From the NCBI RefSeq assembly GCF_002257645.1, contig NZ_NQMO01000003.1:558001-622000 (forward strand): a stretch of DNA of 64,000 nucleotides, written 5' to 3'. The notes under the pieces were generated by a model that did not search any database, was not told the DNA's origin, and worked only from the letters and a program-made list of their open reading frames with translations. This DNA comes from Paenibacillus sp. XY044. Lineage in GTDB: Bacteria > Bacillota > Bacilli > Paenibacillales > Paenibacillaceae. Made by a program: the position numbers and the translations under genes. This document shows, one piece after another, positions 62,485 to 64,000 of the stretch (its first letter is position 1; the number at the start of each line of letters is the position of its first letter).

Positions 62485-63279
62485 TTGATTCGGCACAAGG
62501 TTCATCAGAAAGTAAACGATATAGAGGAAACGGAGCTGGAATTGACCCGGTTCAACGCAGGGCGTGCGCTTTCGTCTCCGGATAAGCGCCTTGAAGAGAT
62601 ACGAATCGGCGGTACCAAACTGCTTATCGAAGTAACCGGTCCGGATTCTCTCTACTACAATCGGGTCAAAGGATTTGGTATCGCGGACCTGGAGCATTTG
62701 GACGACATCATCAGCGAATATGAGCGAAGGAATGCCCGACCTTGTTTTGATATGGCGCCAAACCGGCTGAACGAACAGGTTGCGCTGGCACTGCACGGCA
62801 GGGGATTTCTTCCCATGGATCAGCTGGCATTTTTGGAGGCAGCTCCGGTGGAGAAGGAGGCAGTGCATCCGGATATCAGCGTTGACCCGGTACACGAAGG
62901 CAATGTCGACGTGTTGCTGGGGATCGTCAGTGACTTGATGGGCGGTGTGCCAGCCGAGGTTTTGGCGAGGAAAAAACGATACTTTACCTTCCCGGTTTTC
63001 AGGAATTATCTCGCCTATGCGAACGGTCAGTTGGCTGGGATCGGATCGATGTTTATCTATAAGGGAAACGGTTATTTGGCTAATGATTATACGCTGCCCG
63101 CGTATAGAGGCAGGGGTTGCCAGACGGCGCTGATCTGCCATCGGTTGTCGGAGGCGAAGCGGACAGGCCTGTCGAAGGTGTACACGGATGTGGAGTTCGG
63201 CTCTCCAAGTCATGACAATATGCTGGTCCAAGGGTTCAGCCACGTGTTTACCAATTCATTTTGGGTAAGAGAACGGTAA
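62485..63279 (+). CDS. GNAT-family N-acetyltransferase
   Basis: A 264-residue acetyltransferase. The acetyl-CoA-binding motif is NDYTLPAYRGRGCQTALICHRL near residue 200, preceded by the family strand QLAGIGSMFIY; the N-terminal half is a divergent, perhaps degenerate, GNAT-like domain. The start is placed at TTG 62485 because AAGGAGG ends only one base before the ATG at 62476. It is coupled to the Cdd1-family gene. Substrate is not known. Confidence 0.85.
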   Translation: MIRHKVHQKVNDIEETELELTRFNAGRALSSPDKRLEEIRIGGTKLLIEVTGPDSLYYNRVKGFGIADLEHLDDIISEYERRNARPCFDMAPNRLNEQVALALHGRGFLPMDQLAFLEAAPVEKEAVHPDISVDPVHEGNVDVLLGIVSDLMGGVPAEVLARKKRYFTFPVFRNYLAYANGQLAGIGSMFIYKGNGYLANDYTLPAYRGRGCQTALICHRLSEAKRTGLSKVYTDVEFGSPSHDNMLVQGFSHVFTNSFWVRER

Positions 63280-63280
63280 A

Positions 63281-63307
63281 AACACTCCCGTCCGGGGAGT
63301 GTTTTTT
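63281..63307. terminator. Bidirectional terminator
   Basis: AACACTCCC pairs with GGGGAGTGTT, with five A before and six T after, between converging genes. Confidence 0.88.
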
Positions 63308-63308
63308 A

Positions 63309-64000
63309 CTATTCCGTATACTGGTCGATGTTGTCCCGCAGAAGCTGAAGCACTAAGTCCCTCAAACGCGGCGGGGACATGACCTGCACATCCGGACCGA
63401 AGCGGAGCAGCCTCCGGGCTGTAAACGGAAACTCCTCCAACGGAACGGGGCCGCTCCATTGACCGTCCGCGACGCTCTGAAAAATCGGATCGTCCTTGGC
63501 GAGGCGCATACCAAAAGGGGTAAACCGCAGCACCACCTCGGCTTTTTCACGGTTATCGGTTGACTGCATCCACTCGGCGAGGGACGGCACTACCGGATCG
63601 GCAGCGCCGGTCCGCTCCACGCTTCGGATCCGATCCACGCGAAAGAGGAGCGTCTTCTCCGGATTGCGTGCGGGCATATACCAATAGCCGTTTTCAAAAT
63701 AGATGCCGAAGGGGTACACGATATGATCCTTTTCCCCGTTGGCAGACTTATAGGCGACCCGGATTTCCTGCTTGGCGATCGCCGCCTCCAAAATTTCCGT
63801 CGTCCAGGGTGCAGGCTCATGCAGCTGCATCATTCGGAAGGAAATATGACTTCGCATCTGATCGATGTTCGTCTGTACGTCGGAAGGCAGGGATCCGTAA
63901 TATTGCACGGCCAAGTGGGAGCGGATCGCGTCAAACGGGAAATCGGGCACCTTCTCCAGCATTTCGAGCATCAGAAACAAACCGAGCGCCTCGGTCCGGG
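63309..64000 (-). CDS. WYL-domain regulator, YafY type (5' partial)
   Basis: C-terminal 230 residues of a DeoR-type helix-turn-helix/WYL regulator; the frame stays open to the window edge (RTEALGLFLMLEML), so the DNA-binding part is missing. The WYL core reads VAYKSANGEKDHIVYPFGIYFENGYWYMPARN, given in parts, followed by LFRVDRIRSVERT and the C-terminal FGPDVQVMSPPRLRDLVLQLL. WYL domains sense nucleic acid or small ligands. Its target is not visible. Confidence 0.88.
   Translation of the reverse strand, partial: RTEALGLFLMLEMLEKVPDFPFDAIRSHLAVQYYGSLPSDVQTNIDQMRSHISFRMMQLHEPAPWTTEILEAAIAKQEIRVAYKSANGEKDHIVYPFGIYFENGYWYMPARNPEKTLLFRVDRIRSVERTGAADPVVPSLAEWMQSTDNREKAEVVLRFTPFGMRLAKDDPIFQSVADGQWSGPVPLEEFPFTARRLLRFGPDVQVMSPPRLRDLVLQLLRDNIDQYTE

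Overview
The window reads as a chromosomal segment of a Paenibacillus-like member of the Bacillales. The evidence is its moderately GC-rich base composition, strong GGAGG-type ribosome binding sites with frequent TTG or GTG starts, gene orders shared with Bacillus (deoR-deoC-nupC-pdp and fadR-etfB-etfA with fadN-fadA-fadE), an S-layer-homology protein, and a membrane-bound AraC regulator next to an Lpl-type sugar importer. No rRNA, tRNA, CRISPR array, prophage or complete insertion sequence was seen. The species itself is an inference.

Layout. 1-6.2 kb: a complete deoxynucleoside catabolic operon, deoR (cut by the window edge), deoC, nupC, deoB, deoD, pdp, with a promoter, a palindromic operator candidate and a cre-like site. 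6.3-8.3 kb: a MarR regulator, a small membrane protein and an AraC regulator. 8.5-11.4 kb: an operon of one Gfo/Idh/MocA dehydrogenase and two xylose-isomerase-fold enzymes, probably for a sugar or polyol, followed by a decayed gene remnant. 11.8-13.9 kb: an iron-sulfur cluster group (SufR-like regulator, 7Fe-type ferredoxin, Mrp/NBP35 ATPase). 14.3-16.5 kb: truncated haemoglobin, flavin reductase and a VanY-type carboxypeptidase. 16.7-18.8 kb: selD-mnmH, the tRNA selenouridine pathway. 19-31.6 kb: mixed housekeeping genes (glycolipid glycosyltransferase, TetR/SDR pair, SLH protein, LOG protein, K+ channel, haem-pathway oxidase, HXXEE protein, Lrp regulator, metallo-hydrolase, DUF4091 protein).

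31.8-45.8 kb is a large fatty-acid beta-oxidation locus. The leftward fadR-etfB-etfA unit is divergent from the rightward unit fadF-fadN-fadA-fadE-fadD-thioesterase-SCP2, and a FadH-like reductase converges on it. The divergent region carries a textbook FadR palindrome on top of the fadR promoter and a near-consensus cre on the fadF side. EtfAB would pass electrons from FadE to the membrane Fe-S protein FadF. Three tandem copies of a roughly 90-bp hairpin-forming repeat sit between etfB and etfA, and a degenerate relative lies upstream of mrp. This is the least explained structure in the window.

46-58.4 kb is carbohydrate-related: a secreted protein carrying a GH18-like signature, a transmembrane AraC regulator, an Lpl/YtcP-type ABC importer, a sulfatase without signal peptide, a 2Fe-2S ferredoxin, and a chitin-active LPMO gene broken by one extra base. 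58.8-64 kb: an azoreductase, an LmrA/LmrB-type regulator and efflux pair with its operator, a Cdd1-type helix-hairpin-helix protein, a GNAT acetyltransferase and a WYL regulator running off the end.
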